Assembly: GCA_963724985.1 (NCBI GenBank)
Contig: CAVRWV010000025.1
Location: 124,001 to 188,000, forward strand
DNA length: 64,000 nucleotides
Reading direction: 5' to 3'
Origin: JAJPJE01 sp963724985
GTDB lineage: Bacteria > Acidobacteriota > Terriglobia > Terriglobales > Acidobacteriaceae
The notes under the pieces were generated by a model. It was not told where the DNA came from. It ran no database searches and worked only from the letters and a program-made list of their open reading frames with translations. Made by a program: the position numbers and the translations under genes. Within the stretch, counting starts at the first letter, position 1. Each line of letters starts with the position of its first letter. Positions 8,596 through 18,325 of the stretch are shown in pieces.

Positions 8596-11485
8596 ATGCT
8601 AAAGAACGTGAAGATTGGAACGAAGTTAATCGGTGGCTTTCTGGCAGTGGCGGCCTTGACCGCGGCGATGGGCGTATTCGCGATCGTCAAGCTGAAAGAT
8701 ATCAGCGGCACCTACGGCACGAGTTGGATCGAGAACTCACGCTCGTTGCAGAACATAGGAATGGCTGCGACATCCTACCAGCGGTTCCGGGTCAATTTGC
8801 GCGACTACGCGAACGCCAATGATGGGGAAGAAGGGAGAGCCGCGCTGGGAAAAGTCAACGATCGCAGGCAACAGCTGAGAAAGGCAATCGACGACTTCAA
8901 ATCCTCGGCGCTCAGTGATGAAGAAAAGGACACACTCGCGCAAGTGGAAAGCGCATGGGCGGAATATGGGAATCTGGCGGATCAGATCATCAGCCTAAAG
9001 CAAAGCGGCAAGAACAAGGAGGCGATGGAGGCGATTTCAAGCCATGCCGACCTGGCCTCGAGAGTGTCGGTGGCGATGGATGGCCTCTTTAAAATGGAAG
9101 TGACCCAGTCGGAAAAACAGAAGCGGGAGCTCGAAGCGACGGCAAGCGCTGCGACCTGGCTGGTGGCAGCAGCGATGGCAATCTCCGTCGTAATCGCCGT
9201 AATCATCGGAGTGATCATGACCTTGGCGATGACGCGGCCGCTGAAAGAACTGATGTCTGTTGCCCAGGCGTTGGCGGAAGGCGACGTCAGCAAGCAGGTG
9301 GTCTACCAGTCAGGAGACGAGCTCGGACAACTAGCGGAGTCGTTCCGTGCGACGACGGCGACGATTCGGGCGCGGTCGGAGGCGGCGCAGAAGATGGCTG
9401 ACGGCGACCTCTCCGTACAAGTGGTACCGAGGTCCGAACATGATGTGCTGGCCACAGGTCTGCGCAAGTGCCTGGAAGTGCTGAACGATCTGATACGGCA
9501 AATGGCCAACATGTCGCAGCAGCATGATGCCGGGGAGATCGACGCGCAGATCGATGCCCGCAAATTCGAGGGTGATTACCGCAAGGTCGCCCAGGGCATC
9601 AACGACATGGTGGCAGGACACATTGCTGTAAAGAAAAAGGCAATGGCGTGCGTCGCCGAATTCGGCAAGGGTAATTTTGAAGCGCCGTTGGAGAAGTTCC
9701 CCGGTAAGAAGGCTTTCATCAATGACACGATTGAGCAGCTGCGATCCAATTTGAAGACTCTGATCGCCGAGATGAATCGGATGTCGGCCGAGCACGATCG
9801 CGGCGATATCGACGTCAGCATCCCAGTGGAAAAATTCGAAGGCGATTATCGCAAGATGGCGCAGGGTATCAATGGCATGGTGGCTGGTCACATCACAGTG
9901 AAAAAGAAGGCCATGGCCTGCATCGCCGAGTTTGGCAAAGGTAACTTTGAAGCGCCGTTGGAGAAGTTTCCAGGCAAGAAGGCATTCATCAATGACACGA
10001 TTGAGCAGCTGCGATCCAATCTGAGAACTTTGATTGCCGAGATGAATCACATGTCGGCCGAGCATGATCGAGGCGACATCGATGTCAGCATTCCGGCTGA
10101 GAAGTTCGAGGGCGATTATCGGAAGATGGCGCAGGGCATCAACGGCATGGTGGCGGGTCATATCACGGTGAAGAAGAAAGCCATGGCGTGTATCGCCGAG
10201 TTTGCGCAGGGAAACTTCGAAGCACCGCTGGAAAAGTTCCCCGGCAAGAAAGTTTTCATCAACGAAAACATCGAACATCTGCGAACGAATCTCAAAGCCC
10301 TGATCACTGACGCCGACATGCTGGTGAAGGCAGCGCTCGTTGGATCTCTCTCGACACGAGCGGATGCCAATAAGCACAGCGGCGATTACCGCAAAATTGT
10401 GGAAGGCGTGAACCATACACTCGACGCTGTTATCGGTCCGCTGACCGATTTTGCGCACGTCCTGGATGCGACTCGCCAGCGGCGATCTGACGGTCACGGC
10501 GGAAAAGCAATATGCCGGAGACTTCGAAGAGTTCAAGAAGTCCGTCAATACCCTTGGAATCCAGGTGCGAAATGCGATGCAGCAGATCGGTCGCAACACG
10601 GCCGCTTTGGTCGCCTCGGCTGAGCAGTTGAATCAGCTAAGCCAGCAAATGACGGCCAATGCCGACGAAACGGCAACGCAAGCCAACGTCGTATCAGCGG
10701 CCAGCGAACAGGTCAGTAAGAATGTTCAAACCGTGGCGACGGGCGCCGATGAAATGGGCGCAAGCATCAAGGAGATCGCGAAGAACACCAGCGAGGCTAC
10801 GCGGATCGCGACCGCCGCCGTTTCTACCGCCGAATCAACGAATGCGACTATACAGAAGCTGGGGCAAAGCAGCGCGGAGATCGGGCAGGTGATCAAGGTG
10901 ATTACCACGATTGCGCAACAGACGAATCTTCTAGCGCTGAACGCAACCATTGAAGCGGCTCGCGCGGGCGAGGCGGGAAAGGGTTTTGCCGTTGTCGCCA
11001 ACGAAGTGAAAGAACTGGCGAAAGAGACGGCGAAAGCCACGGAGGATATCAGCGGCAAGATCGAGGCAATCCAGAGCGATACGAAAGCCGCAGTCGAAGC
11101 TATTGGTGAGATCGGGACAGTGATCAACCAGATTAACGATATCCAGAACACGATTGCCAGTGCGGTGGAAGAGCAGAGCGCGACGACAAACGAGATCAGC
11201 CGCAATCTGGCGGAAGCGGCGAAAGGTGGAATGGATATCACGCGCAACATCACGGGAGTGGCTGAGGCTGCTCACAGTACTACGGCCGGCGCCAGTGAAA
11301 CGCAGAAGTCGGCCAAGGGTCTGGAGAGCATGGCCGCCGAGCTACAGGAGCTGGTATCGCAATTCAAATACGAAGGGGAAGGACGAAATCGCCCGGTTTC
11401 GCGCGCCGCAGTCTCCGCGACTCGAAAGACCAATGGCCGGTACGTGGAGACTTCTCCGGCATTGGAAGAAGTAGCAGTCCACTGA
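8596..11485 (+). pseudogene. Methyl-accepting chemotaxis protein with tandem HAMP-like repeats, one frameshift
   Basis: Starts ATG 8596 after a GGAGG box. The layout is: TM1 (about 12-30), a four-helix-bundle type sensor region, TM2 (about 192-215), a HAMP domain, three 90-residue HAMP-like repeats (303-572), then a cytoplasmic signalling domain with the MCP hairpin motif (TNLLALNATIEAARAGEAGKGFAVVANEV). The frame breaks near 10468: GTC CTG GAT is followed by an extra G before the RLASGDLTV stretch. The last part is open from 10451 to 11485 in the +1 frame. The full product would be about 963 residues and would signal to CheA through CheW. Confidence 0.85.
9502..10311 (+). repeat. Three 270-bp in-frame tandem repeats in the MCP
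   Basis: Units at 9502-9771, 9772-10041 and 10042-10311, each 90 codons, highly similar in both DNA and protein (FEGDYRKMAQGINGMVAGH and GNFEAPLEKFPGKK recur). The third unit is the most diverged at its end. A fourth partial unit (GDYRKIVEGVNHTLDAVI) follows. This is the pattern of a poly-HAMP linker. Confidence 0.9.
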
Positions 11486-11596
11486 CAATTCAAGGCCAGG
11501 CAGCCTGTCGAAGGTTAGCCTGGCCACTCTCCTAAAGTTCCCTGATAACCAGCCGAAATTAGAAACAGAGAGAGCCTCTCTAGACTTGGGAAGAAC

Positions 11597-11968
11597 ATGC
11601 GCGCGCTCGTGGTGGATGATTCGTCGGCAATGCGTTCGATTCTGCGGATGATCTTCAGGAAAGCCGGCTTCGAAGTTACGGAAGCGAGCAACGGCTACGA
11701 AGCATTGAAGCGGTTGGCTGAAATTGCTGCTCCGATGGACCTGGCGGTTGTCGACTGGAACATGCCAGTAATGAATGGATATGAGCTGGTTTCAGCAATC
11801 CGCTCCGAAACTCGTTATAACGCCATGCGGATCATGATGGTGACAACCGAATCTGAGATTGGGCATATCCAGTCGGTGCTGGCCAAAGGTGCGAACGAGT
11901 ATGTGATGAAGCCATTCACGCCCGAGGTGATCCTGGAAAAACTTCAGCTGCTGGGATTTGAGTGCTGA
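11597..11968 (+). CDS. cheY: CheY-like single-domain response regulator
   Basis: 123 residues, a stand-alone receiver. Acidic pair Asp7-Asp8, phosphoacceptor Asp53 (VVDWNMP), Thr in MMVTTES, and Lys in EYVMKPF are all present. It probably takes phosphate from CheA and acts on a motor or other output. Three bases separate its stop from the cheB start, so the two are co-transcribed. Intact. Confidence 0.92.
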   Translation: MRALVVDDSSAMRSILRMIFRKAGFEVTEASNGYEALKRLAEIAAPMDLAVVDWNMPVMNGYELVSAIRSETRYNAMRIMMVTTESEIGHIQSVLAKGANEYVMKPFTPEVILEKLQLLGFEC

Positions 11969-11971
11969 GCC

Positions 11972-13056
11972 ATGCGGCGAATACGTGTTCTGATCGTCGA
12001 TGATTCGGTAGTGATCCGGCGGGTATTGCGTGAGGTGCTGGCATCCGACGCGGAGATTGAAGTTGCAGGGGTCGCCGCGAATGGCCAGATTGCGCTGGCC
12101 ATGATCGAGCAAGTTAATCCGGATCTGATCACGCTCGACATCGAAATGCCGGTGATGGACGGGTTGCAAACGCTGCAGGGACTGAAGGAACGCTATTCGA
12201 AGATCCCGGTGATCATGTTCAGCACACTAACGCAGCGTGGAGCGCTGGCGACGCTGGATGCACTTGCGCTGGGGGCTCGCGACTACGTCACCAAGCCGGA
12301 AGGGAATACGGTGGCGAGCAGCATCGAGAAAGATTCGCCTCGATCTTATTCCCAAGGTCAAAGCGCTTTGCAGCTACCGGCTCGGAGCGGAAGAGAGGGC
12401 GAAGCGGATTCCAAAGTGTGCGCAGCCGATCTCGCATTCCCCACGCATCACTGTCAAGGCTCCGGTGGAGGTAGTTGCAATCGGCACGTCCACAGGCGGG
12501 CCCGAACGCGCTGGCGCAAGTGATCCCATCGATTCCAGCGAATTTTCCGGTGCCAATTGTAGTGGTTCAACATATGCCTCCGACGTTCACGCGCTTTCTT
12601 GCACAGCGATTAGCGGTCTCAGCGCAGGTGCCGGTGGAAGAGTGCGGAGGAGTTGAGTTTCTGGAGCCAGGCAGTATTTGGATCGCGCCGGGTGACTACC
12701 ACATGGTGGTGCGGCGGCAGGGAACGCGGATCAGGTTGGCGACTCACCAGGGGTCTGCGGAAAATTCCTGCCGACCGTCGGTCGATGTGCTTTTCCGGTC
12801 AGTTGCCGACGTATATGGGGCGGGCGCGCTGGCGATCGTGATGACCGGCATGGGACAGGATGGGTTGCGGGGCGCCGAAAATATCCGCGATGCAGGGGGA
12901 CAAATCCTGGCGCAGGACGAAGAGAGCTCAGTGGTCTGGGGGATGCCGGGCTTCGTCGCGCAAGCCGGCCTTGCAGATGCCGTGTTGGCGCTGGATCAGA
13001 TTGGTCCTGAGATGGTGCGGAGAGTTACTCAATCGCAGCGGCGTCTACAAGCGTAG
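11972..13056 (+). pseudogene. cheB: CheB protein-glutamate methylesterase, two frameshifts
   Basis: The receiver domain (VDDSVVIRRVLREVL, LDIEMPVMDG, YVTKPEG) runs in one frame from ATG 11972. An extra A near 12327-12332 moves the linker into a second frame (KIRLDLIPKVKALCSYRLG). An extra G near 12501-12504 moves the esterase domain into a third (GTSTGG, then PNALAQVIPSIPANFPVPIVVVQHM). The esterase motifs GTSTGG, VVQHMP and GMGQDGLRG are otherwise intact, so damage is limited to two single-base insertions. Intact CheB would demethylate or deamidate the MCP after phosphorylation by CheA. Confidence 0.88.
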
Positions 13057-13073
13057 AAGATTTCAGGAGTGTT

Positions 13074-13914
13074 ATGGGTCTCTCCAGCGTCGACTTCAAT
13101 TATCTGCGAAGCCTGGTGCGCACGCACACATCGATTGTTATCGACGATGGAAAGGAATACCTGGCGGAGGCCAGGCTCAGTGCGTTGCTTCGCAAGGAAG
13201 GTTTCGGATCGGTACCGGAGCTTCTGCAGAATCTGCGCCTCAAGAGCTTCAGCCCGCTTCATCGCCGTGTGCTGGACGCGATGACAAATAACGAGACCTG
13301 GTTCTTCCGCGATCTGGCACCATTCGAAGCGTTACGGCAAAAAGTCATTCCGGAGATGATCGTTACCCGCAGGTTGAGCCGCCGCCTGAACATCTGGAGT
13401 GCAGCCTGCTCCAGCGGCCAGGAAGCTTACAGCACACTGATTCTTCTTCATGAGCACTTTCCCGAAATATCGAGCTGGGATGTGCGCGTGCTTGGGACAG
13501 ATTATTCGCAGGCAATGATCGAGCGGGTGAAAGCCGGACGTTATAGCCAGTTCGAAGTCAATCGCGGACTACCCATTGCGGGGTTGGCAAAGCATTTTGT
13601 GCAACACGGACTGGAATGGGAGATCTCACCGAGATTCCGAAACCTGGTGGATTGCCGGCTGCTGAACCTGGCTGAACCTTGGCCTGAATTCGCTGAACCT
13701 GACATTGTGATGTTGACGGAACGTGCTGATTTATTTTGATGTCGCAACAAAAGCCGACATTCTTGCGAGGGTGCACCGGAGAATGCGTCCGGATGGATTT
13801 TTGTTCCTGGGTGGCGCAGAGACAACGATGGGCCTGAGCGACGCGTTTGAGCGAGTGCCATTCGAGAAAACTGCATATTACAGGCCTAAGGGAGCGAGCC
13901 ATGGCTGTCAGTGA
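13074..13914 (+). pseudogene. cheR: CheR MCP methyltransferase, one frameshift
   Basis: Starts ATG 13074 with GGAG 5 nt upstream. The N-terminal CheR helix bundle and the SAM-binding part (MTNNETWFFRD, WSAACSSGQEAYS, VLGTDYS) are intact. At about 13714 one extra base interrupts the conserved RNVLIYFD motif, giving an early stop at 13739. The last 60 residues continue in the next frame to TGA 13914. SAM-dependent methylation of MCP glutamates is the family function. The next gene starts inside its final codons (13901), supporting the full-length frame as the original one. Confidence 0.88.
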
Positions 13915-14359
13915 AGAAGAAATCCAACAGGTAACGTCGCAGATTTGGGAGAGCATGCTTGATCTTCATCCTGCCGCTGCGAATGGCAACGGCTCGAGCG
14001 CTGCTGAAGGAAGGATTGGAGCGTCAGTCCAGATTACAGGCGGGTGGGAAGGAGCGGTGCGTCTGGATTCGTCTTTGACGCTGGCGCGTATGGCGGCGGC
14101 GCGATTTGTCGGCACGGAACCCGAACAAGTCTCGATCGATCAGGTACGCGATGCAATGGGCGAGCTGGCGAACATGAGCGCCGGGATGATCAAGAATCTA
14201 TTGCCGGGACCTTCGTATCTTTCGCTTCCCTCGGTTGCAGACGGAGCCGAGTACAACTTCACGATCTGTAAAAGTAATGTGGAATCTGAAGTGAAGTTCG
14301 AATGTGAAGGAGAGCAGTTCGCAGTGTCATTGCTGCGACGTAAGTACGGGCCTTCCTAG
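13901..14359 (+). CDS. CheX-like chemotaxis phosphatase
   Basis: 152 residues from ATG 13901, chosen over an upstream in-frame start because GGAG lies 6 nt before it. It overlaps the end of cheR by 14 nt. The core motif ELANMSAGMIKN corresponds to the E-x2-N phosphatase signature of the CheX/CheC/FliY superfamily (DAMGELANMSAGMIKNLL), and the surrounding alpha-beta fold fits CheX. It probably dephosphorylates CheY-P, closing the operon's adaptation loop. The exact subfamily is uncertain. Confidence 0.8.
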   Translation: MAVSEEEIQQVTSQIWESMLDLHPAAANGNGSSAAEGRIGASVQITGGWEGAVRLDSSLTLARMAAARFVGTEPEQVSIDQVRDAMGELANMSAGMIKNLLPGPSYLSLPSVADGAEYNFTICKSNVESEVKFECEGEQFAVSLLRRKYGPS

Positions 14360-14372
14360 CCTCCGGCGTTGA

Positions 14373-14699
14373 TCAGCTGCAGACGAGTTTTTCGCTCAGC
14401 GGGTGCTCACGTATGTAGGAAGCGAGCATATGAAGCGACGCCCGCATAGCGCTTCCGTGCTCTGAGAGGAGCAACACGGGGACATAAGGCTCAATGTGGC
14501 AGATCTGGTTGCGCAGGCTGAGAGACTCAGTATTCTCCTCGTTATAGGACAACACCACGCCATCGATGGGCTGACGAGCGAGAACTGACAAGGCATGCTG
14601 ACTGGAATCGGAAGGGATGACGTCGCACCCGTCTTGTTCCAGAATTTGCCTTACGTTGGTAAGTGAGCGCCCGCGATCCACATACAAAATTGTAGGCAA
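14373..14699 (-). CDS. Pseudo-receiver (degenerate CheY-like) protein
   Basis: 108 residues with the receiver fold (MPTILYVDRGRSLTNVRQILEQ; YVPVLLLSE), but the phosphoacceptor position reads VVLSYNEE instead of a VLLD-type aspartate, and the acidic pair is reduced to VDRG. Phosphorylation is therefore unlikely. The protein may act by protein-protein contacts. It is convergent with the cheX-like gene and divergent from the Crp/Fnr gene, sharing its upstream operator region. Confidence 0.65.
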   Translation of the reverse strand: MPTILYVDRGRSLTNVRQILEQDGCDVIPSDSSQHALSVLARQPIDGVVLSYNEENTESLSLRNQICHIEPYVPVLLLSEHGSAMRASLHMLASYIREHPLSEKLVCS

Positions 14700-14776
14700 G
14701 GTCCTGCCACCTCAAAGTGAATTTTCTCTTTCCCCACGGTAGAAAAGTAAGATTACCCATTTCTCGGGATCTGGCT

Positions 14777-14790
14777 GTGACGCAAATCAC
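14777..14790. promoter_or_regulatory. Crp/Fnr-type operator, GTGACGCAAATCAC
   Basis: Palindrome (TGTGA-N6-TCACC) in the 291-bp divergent region between the pseudo-receiver gene and the Crp/Fnr gene at 14991. It lies 78 nt upstream of the pseudo-receiver start and about 200 nt upstream of the regulator start. It is the inverse complement of the site at 3759. Autoregulation is likely. Confidence 0.65.
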
Positions 14791-14990
14791 CATGTGGCAG
14801 ATTACTTTGGTGCGCGGGAGATGGGCAGAGATCTGTCTCCATCGACAATCGAAAAACAGAACTTCGGAAAGTTCCTCCCATGAAGGTGATATTCTGGAGT
14901 TATACATCTCCATGTCAGCAACCGCATGGGTGCGAACGTTGGGGCGTGTGATTGCAACTCTTAGCTGAGCCCTCGCCGGAGGCGAAGATT

Positions 14991-15707
14991 ATGGGTTCGC
15001 CGTATGGGCTTCAACTCGTCGAAAACTGCATCATCTGCAAATTGCGGTCAGACAATTTCTTCTGCGCATTGCCGGCTACTGCCCTCGAAGCATTTGAGAA
15101 GATCAAGTTTCCTACGGCTTATCCTCGAGGAGCCATCCTGTTTGTAGAAGGGCAGCCGCCTCGCGGTATCTACATGCTCTGTAAAGGCCGGGTTAAGCTT
15201 TCGGTGAACTCTGCGGAAGGCAAGACGCTCATCTTGAAGATTGCCGAACCGGGCGAAGTTCTGGGACTGCATGCCTGCGTTTCCGGTCTGAGTTACGAAT
15301 TGACTGCCGAGACGATTCAGCCCACCCAGGTAAATTTCGTCCGGCGCGAGGATTTTCTCAAGTTTCTGCACGACCACGGCAGCGCTTGCCTGCAAGCGGC
15401 GCAGCATCTCAGCGAAGACTGCAATAGCGCGTATGACTTGATTCGTTCGCTTGGACTGTCTCATTCTGCGGGAGAGAAACTAGCACGCTTTCTTCTGGAA
15501 CTCAGCGCCGAAGGGGAGCAGACCGCAGAAGGCGTTCGAGCGAAAATGGGCCTCACCCACGAAGAGATTGCCCAAATCATCGGGACCTCGCGCGAGACCG
15601 TGACCCGATTGTTAGCGGAGTTCAAGCGCAAGAAGTTTGCGACGTTGAAAGGGTCCACGCTGCTGATCCACAACAAGCCGGAGTTGGAAAAACTAGTCGG
15701 CTGCTAG
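14991..15707 (+). CDS. Crp/Fnr-family transcription regulator with N-terminal cysteines
   Basis: 238 residues from ATG 14991 (GGAGG 9 nt upstream; an in-frame upstream codon at 14952 is less likely). The N-terminus has CIICKLRSDNFFC (Cys-x2-Cys-x8-Cys), then a cyclic-nucleotide-type beta-roll with a further Cys in LGLHACVSG, a dimerisation helix, and a C-terminal winged helix (LTHEEIAQIIGTSRETVTRLL). SRETVTR carries Arg, Glu and Arg at the positions that CRP uses to read GTGA. A metal or [Fe-S] redox sensor is possible but not proven, because the cysteine spacing differs from E. coli FNR. A close paralogue lies at 50133. Confidence 0.88.
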   Translation: MGSPYGLQLVENCIICKLRSDNFFCALPATALEAFEKIKFPTAYPRGAILFVEGQPPRGIYMLCKGRVKLSVNSAEGKTLILKIAEPGEVLGLHACVSGLSYELTAETIQPTQVNFVRREDFLKFLHDHGSACLQAAQHLSEDCNSAYDLIRSLGLSHSAGEKLARFLLELSAEGEQTAEGVRAKMGLTHEEIAQIIGTSRETVTRLLAEFKRKKFATLKGSTLLIHNKPELEKLVGC

Positions 15708-15754
15708 TGGCTTGCTGACTGACCGCGCGTGCCAGAGCGGCGAATCGCAGGACT

Positions 15755-16120
15755 TCACGCAGCTTCGATCCCTACAATAGCAATGCCGCAGAACTGCACG
15801 ATCACGGTGCGGCCGTCTTCCGCATCGATCTCCACACCCTCCTCCGCTCCTTCCGAAGTCGTACGCAAACGAATCTGACGAGGGGAACAGACAAAATGAG
15901 TGCTCGGCATTCTTGAACCCTGGTCGAAGATGATTGCGATTCGCTCGGTATCGGGCTCCGCTTCCTGGATCAAAGCCTCCAGTGGCTTGTTTTCGATCTC
16001 AATCACGATGCCGTGCTCAGGGTGACGGGACTTAACAGACATCAGCTTACCCGCGTGTTCCAGGCTGAAGCTTTCAAGGAACGGCGCCCATTGATGATGA
16101 GGTATTTCGTGCTTGTTCAT
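15755..16120 (-). CDS. DUF5335-like hypothetical protein
   Basis: 121 residues, soluble, acidic, no signal peptide. The start HEIPHHQWAPFLESFSLEHAGK and the body resemble the small DUF5335 family, which has no assigned function. It is convergent with the Crp/Fnr gene and lies downstream of the NrfD gene on the same strand, 222 nt away, so it could be at the tail of the redox operon or separate. Confidence 0.6.
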   Translation of the reverse strand: MNKHEIPHHQWAPFLESFSLEHAGKLMSVKSRHPEHGIVIEIENKPLEALIQEAEPDTERIAIIFDQGSRMPSTHFVCSPRQIRLRTTSEGAEEGVEIDAEDGRTVIVQFCGIAIVGIEAA

Positions 16121-16342
16121 CGGGCCAAACTCCTGCTTATGAACTTCTGGGCCCTCGATTCAATCACAGTTTGCTACGAAAGCGTGGCTGGCGGGAAGCG
16201 ATTTACAGATTAATTCGCGGCGAGTGCCGGAGCGGGAGGACAGAGGTGGAACCAAAGGGAAACCGGCGATCAGCAGGTTACTGACCGCCGGAGTCCTCCG
16301 CGAGCCCGGGGTCCGGAGCGGATGCCAGGGCTCTCCGCAAAA

Positions 16343-17524
16343 TCAGGCGTTAGCAACTACTCCGGCATTGGCAAGCCACTTGGGCTGCTTGGTCACAGCA
16401 GTGCGAGGCAGGATGTCCAAATAGAGAACGGCGTATCGGAACGCCAGAACCGCGCAGGTGGTCAGCATAAGTGTGACCGCCAACTCGGGCCACTTCGGCG
16501 AATACCCGGCGTGCGTTGCACGCTCCAATCCAGTGATGGATACATTGATACGGTTCGTGATAAATCCCATCACCACGATCACGCTGGTCCAATAAAGGGC
16601 CACTGGGCGATTCCGCACGTAGTTGAGTCTCAGCAGGATGACGGGCAAAAAGACGAACAGCAGCATCTCCAGCCAGAAATAGCCGGTTTCCGGGCGCCAG
16701 CGGAACAGGTAAGGCAAGCCGCCTTCGCGTGCCATATCCACTCCGCGGAAGATCGCAAACATCATGAGTAGTGGAGTGAGAACGCCGCTCAGGTCGCGCA
16801 GAATTTCGGGATCGATGCGGACGTCAAGCGAGCGAATGGATAGATATAAAGCCATCACGATCATGGCAATGCCGGCCGGGATCGCGGACATGTAGAAGAG
16901 AGTGGTGAGATGCGTGCTGTACCACAGCGGATATTCCTTACCTTTGGTGATGATGAACAATCCGCCAAGGAACGACTGGTGCAACGATGAGAGCAGAACT
17001 CCCGCGAGAACGAATGCGATCACGATGCGATGATGCCAGCCGAGGTAGGACTCGCGCACCCGCTTCCAAGGGAGCTTTTCGACAACTGCCGGCGAGAACT
17101 CAATCATCAGGACCGTGGTGTACATGATGATGCACCAGCACACCTCGAACAAAACCGAGTGGCGATTCCAGTAAACGAGCGGATGCCAGAAGCGCCAAGG
17201 CAGGCCCAATTCATACGCATAGCCAACGCATACCGAACCGTAGCCGAGCAGGGCGATCATGATGGCAGTGCGGCAGATGGGGCGATAGCGCTCCATACCG
17301 AGCAGATAGACGGCTGCTGCCGTGGCAAATCCGCCGGCGGAGAGCCCGACACCGCACAGCGTCGCAAGACCAACCCATATGCCCCAGGGTTGTGCGTCCG
17401 ACATATTGGTAGCCGCATGCCAGCCGACTGCGAAGCGAAGATAGGTGGAGTAGATACCGGCGGCGAAGATCAGCGCCAGGATGATGCGCCACATGGTAAC
17501 GAACGATTTCTTTTCTTCCGGCAT
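16343..17524 (-). CDS. nrfD: NrfD/HybB-type quinol-interacting membrane subunit (copy 1)
   Basis: 393 residues with about nine or ten hydrophobic segments, starting IILALIFAAGIYSTYLRFAVG. NrfD-family proteins bind quinone in the membrane and pair with a four-cluster ferredoxin subunit. That partner is the gene immediately upstream (17527-18297), only 2 nt away. No catalytic molybdopterin or hydrogenase subunit is encoded nearby, so the electron acceptor or donor is unknown. A homologue with the same partner lies at 25421. Confidence 0.88.
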   Translation of the reverse strand: MPEEKKSFVTMWRIILALIFAAGIYSTYLRFAVGWHAATNMSDAQPWGIWVGLATLCGVGLSAGGFATAAAVYLLGMERYRPICRTAIMIALLGYGSVCVGYAYELGLPWRFWHPLVYWNRHSVLFEVCWCIIMYTTVLMIEFSPAVVEKLPWKRVRESYLGWHHRIVIAFVLAGVLLSSLHQSFLGGLFIITKGKEYPLWYSTHLTTLFYMSAIPAGIAMIVMALYLSIRSLDVRIDPEILRDLSGVLTPLLMMFAIFRGVDMAREGGLPYLFRWRPETGYFWLEMLLFVFLPVILLRLNYVRNRPVALYWTSVIVVMGFITNRINVSITGLERATHAGYSPKWPELAVTLMLTTCAVLAFRYAVLYLDILPRTAVTKQPKWLANAGVVANA

Positions 17525-17526
17525 AC

Positions 17527-18297
17527 TCAGTTCCTTTCCTCGCTGTTGCGGGCTGCTTTCTCAGCAGCCTCGGCCAACGCCACTTCACGGCGGCGCTGCG
17601 TGATCCAGTAAAGGCCAGCGAGCAGGCTGCCGCCAACCAGCACCACGGTGGGAACTTCGCCCAGCGCGGATGCCGTGAGAGTGGGTAGCGGCGGTTCTTC
17701 GGATGGGACCACCGTGAACCCGAGCTTCTCGAAGGGCACGTCGGAGATGAAGAGCACGGATGTGCCACCAAACTCACGTTCACCGTAGATTCGCTGGACG
17801 TAGCTTGAATCGCTGTCGAGACGCCGTCGTGCTTCGCGCAGGAGTTGATCGCGATCGCCAAAGAGGGTTGCGCCCGTAGGGCACGCTTCCGCGCAAGCGG
17901 TCTGTTGTCCCTGCGCCACGCGCTCCGAGCACATATCGCATTTCTTTACGTAGGGCGCGAGCTTGCTCCATTCATATTTCGGCACGCTGTTCGGGCAAGC
18001 GATCATGCAATAACGGCAGCCAATGCATTTGTCTTTGTCGTACACGACAGGACCGTACGACGTTTTCTTCAAAGCGCCTACCAGACAGGCCGAAGCGCAC
18101 GCCGGCTCCTCGCAGTGCATGCACAGCCGCCGCACGTTCTTGCCTTCGTGGTCCTGAACTGTCGTAAGGGCGGTTTCCGACAACTGCAGTTCAGGATCTC
18201 CGGGCAAATTGTGTTGCGCCTTGCACGCCACTTCGCAGGAGTGGCATCCGATGCACTTCGTGATGTCGATGAGCAGCGCCTTTTTCTTTTCTGTCAT
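17527..18297 (-). CDS. HybA/DmsB-type 4[4Fe-4S] ferredoxin subunit (copy 1)
   Basis: 256 residues with four cysteine clusters: CIGCHSCEVAC, CMHCEEPACASAC, CIGCRYCMIAC and CDMCSERVAQGQQTACAEAC, sixteen cysteines for four [4Fe-4S] centres. A single C-terminal transmembrane segment (VLVGGSLLAGLYWI) anchors it, as in HybA. There is no Tat signal at the N-terminus, so the clusters probably face the cytoplasm unless exported with a partner. It would shuttle electrons between the NrfD subunit and an unidentified partner. Confidence 0.9.
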   Translation of the reverse strand: MTEKKKALLIDITKCIGCHSCEVACKAQHNLPGDPELQLSETALTTVQDHEGKNVRRLCMHCEEPACASACLVGALKKTSYGPVVYDKDKCIGCRYCMIACPNSVPKYEWSKLAPYVKKCDMCSERVAQGQQTACAEACPTGATLFGDRDQLLREARRRLDSDSSYVQRIYGEREFGGTSVLFISDVPFEKLGFTVVPSEEPPLPTLTASALGEVPTVVLVGGSLLAGLYWITQRRREVALAEAAEKAARNSEERN

Positions 18298-18325
18298 ACC
18301 AGAGCCTCCGGGGATGAACTGCTGC

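Noticed and set aside
9331..10599. 422-residue minus-strand ORF opposite the MCP
   Set aside because: Shadow of the repetitive coding strand; no ribosome-binding site or protein character, and the repeat units explain its length.
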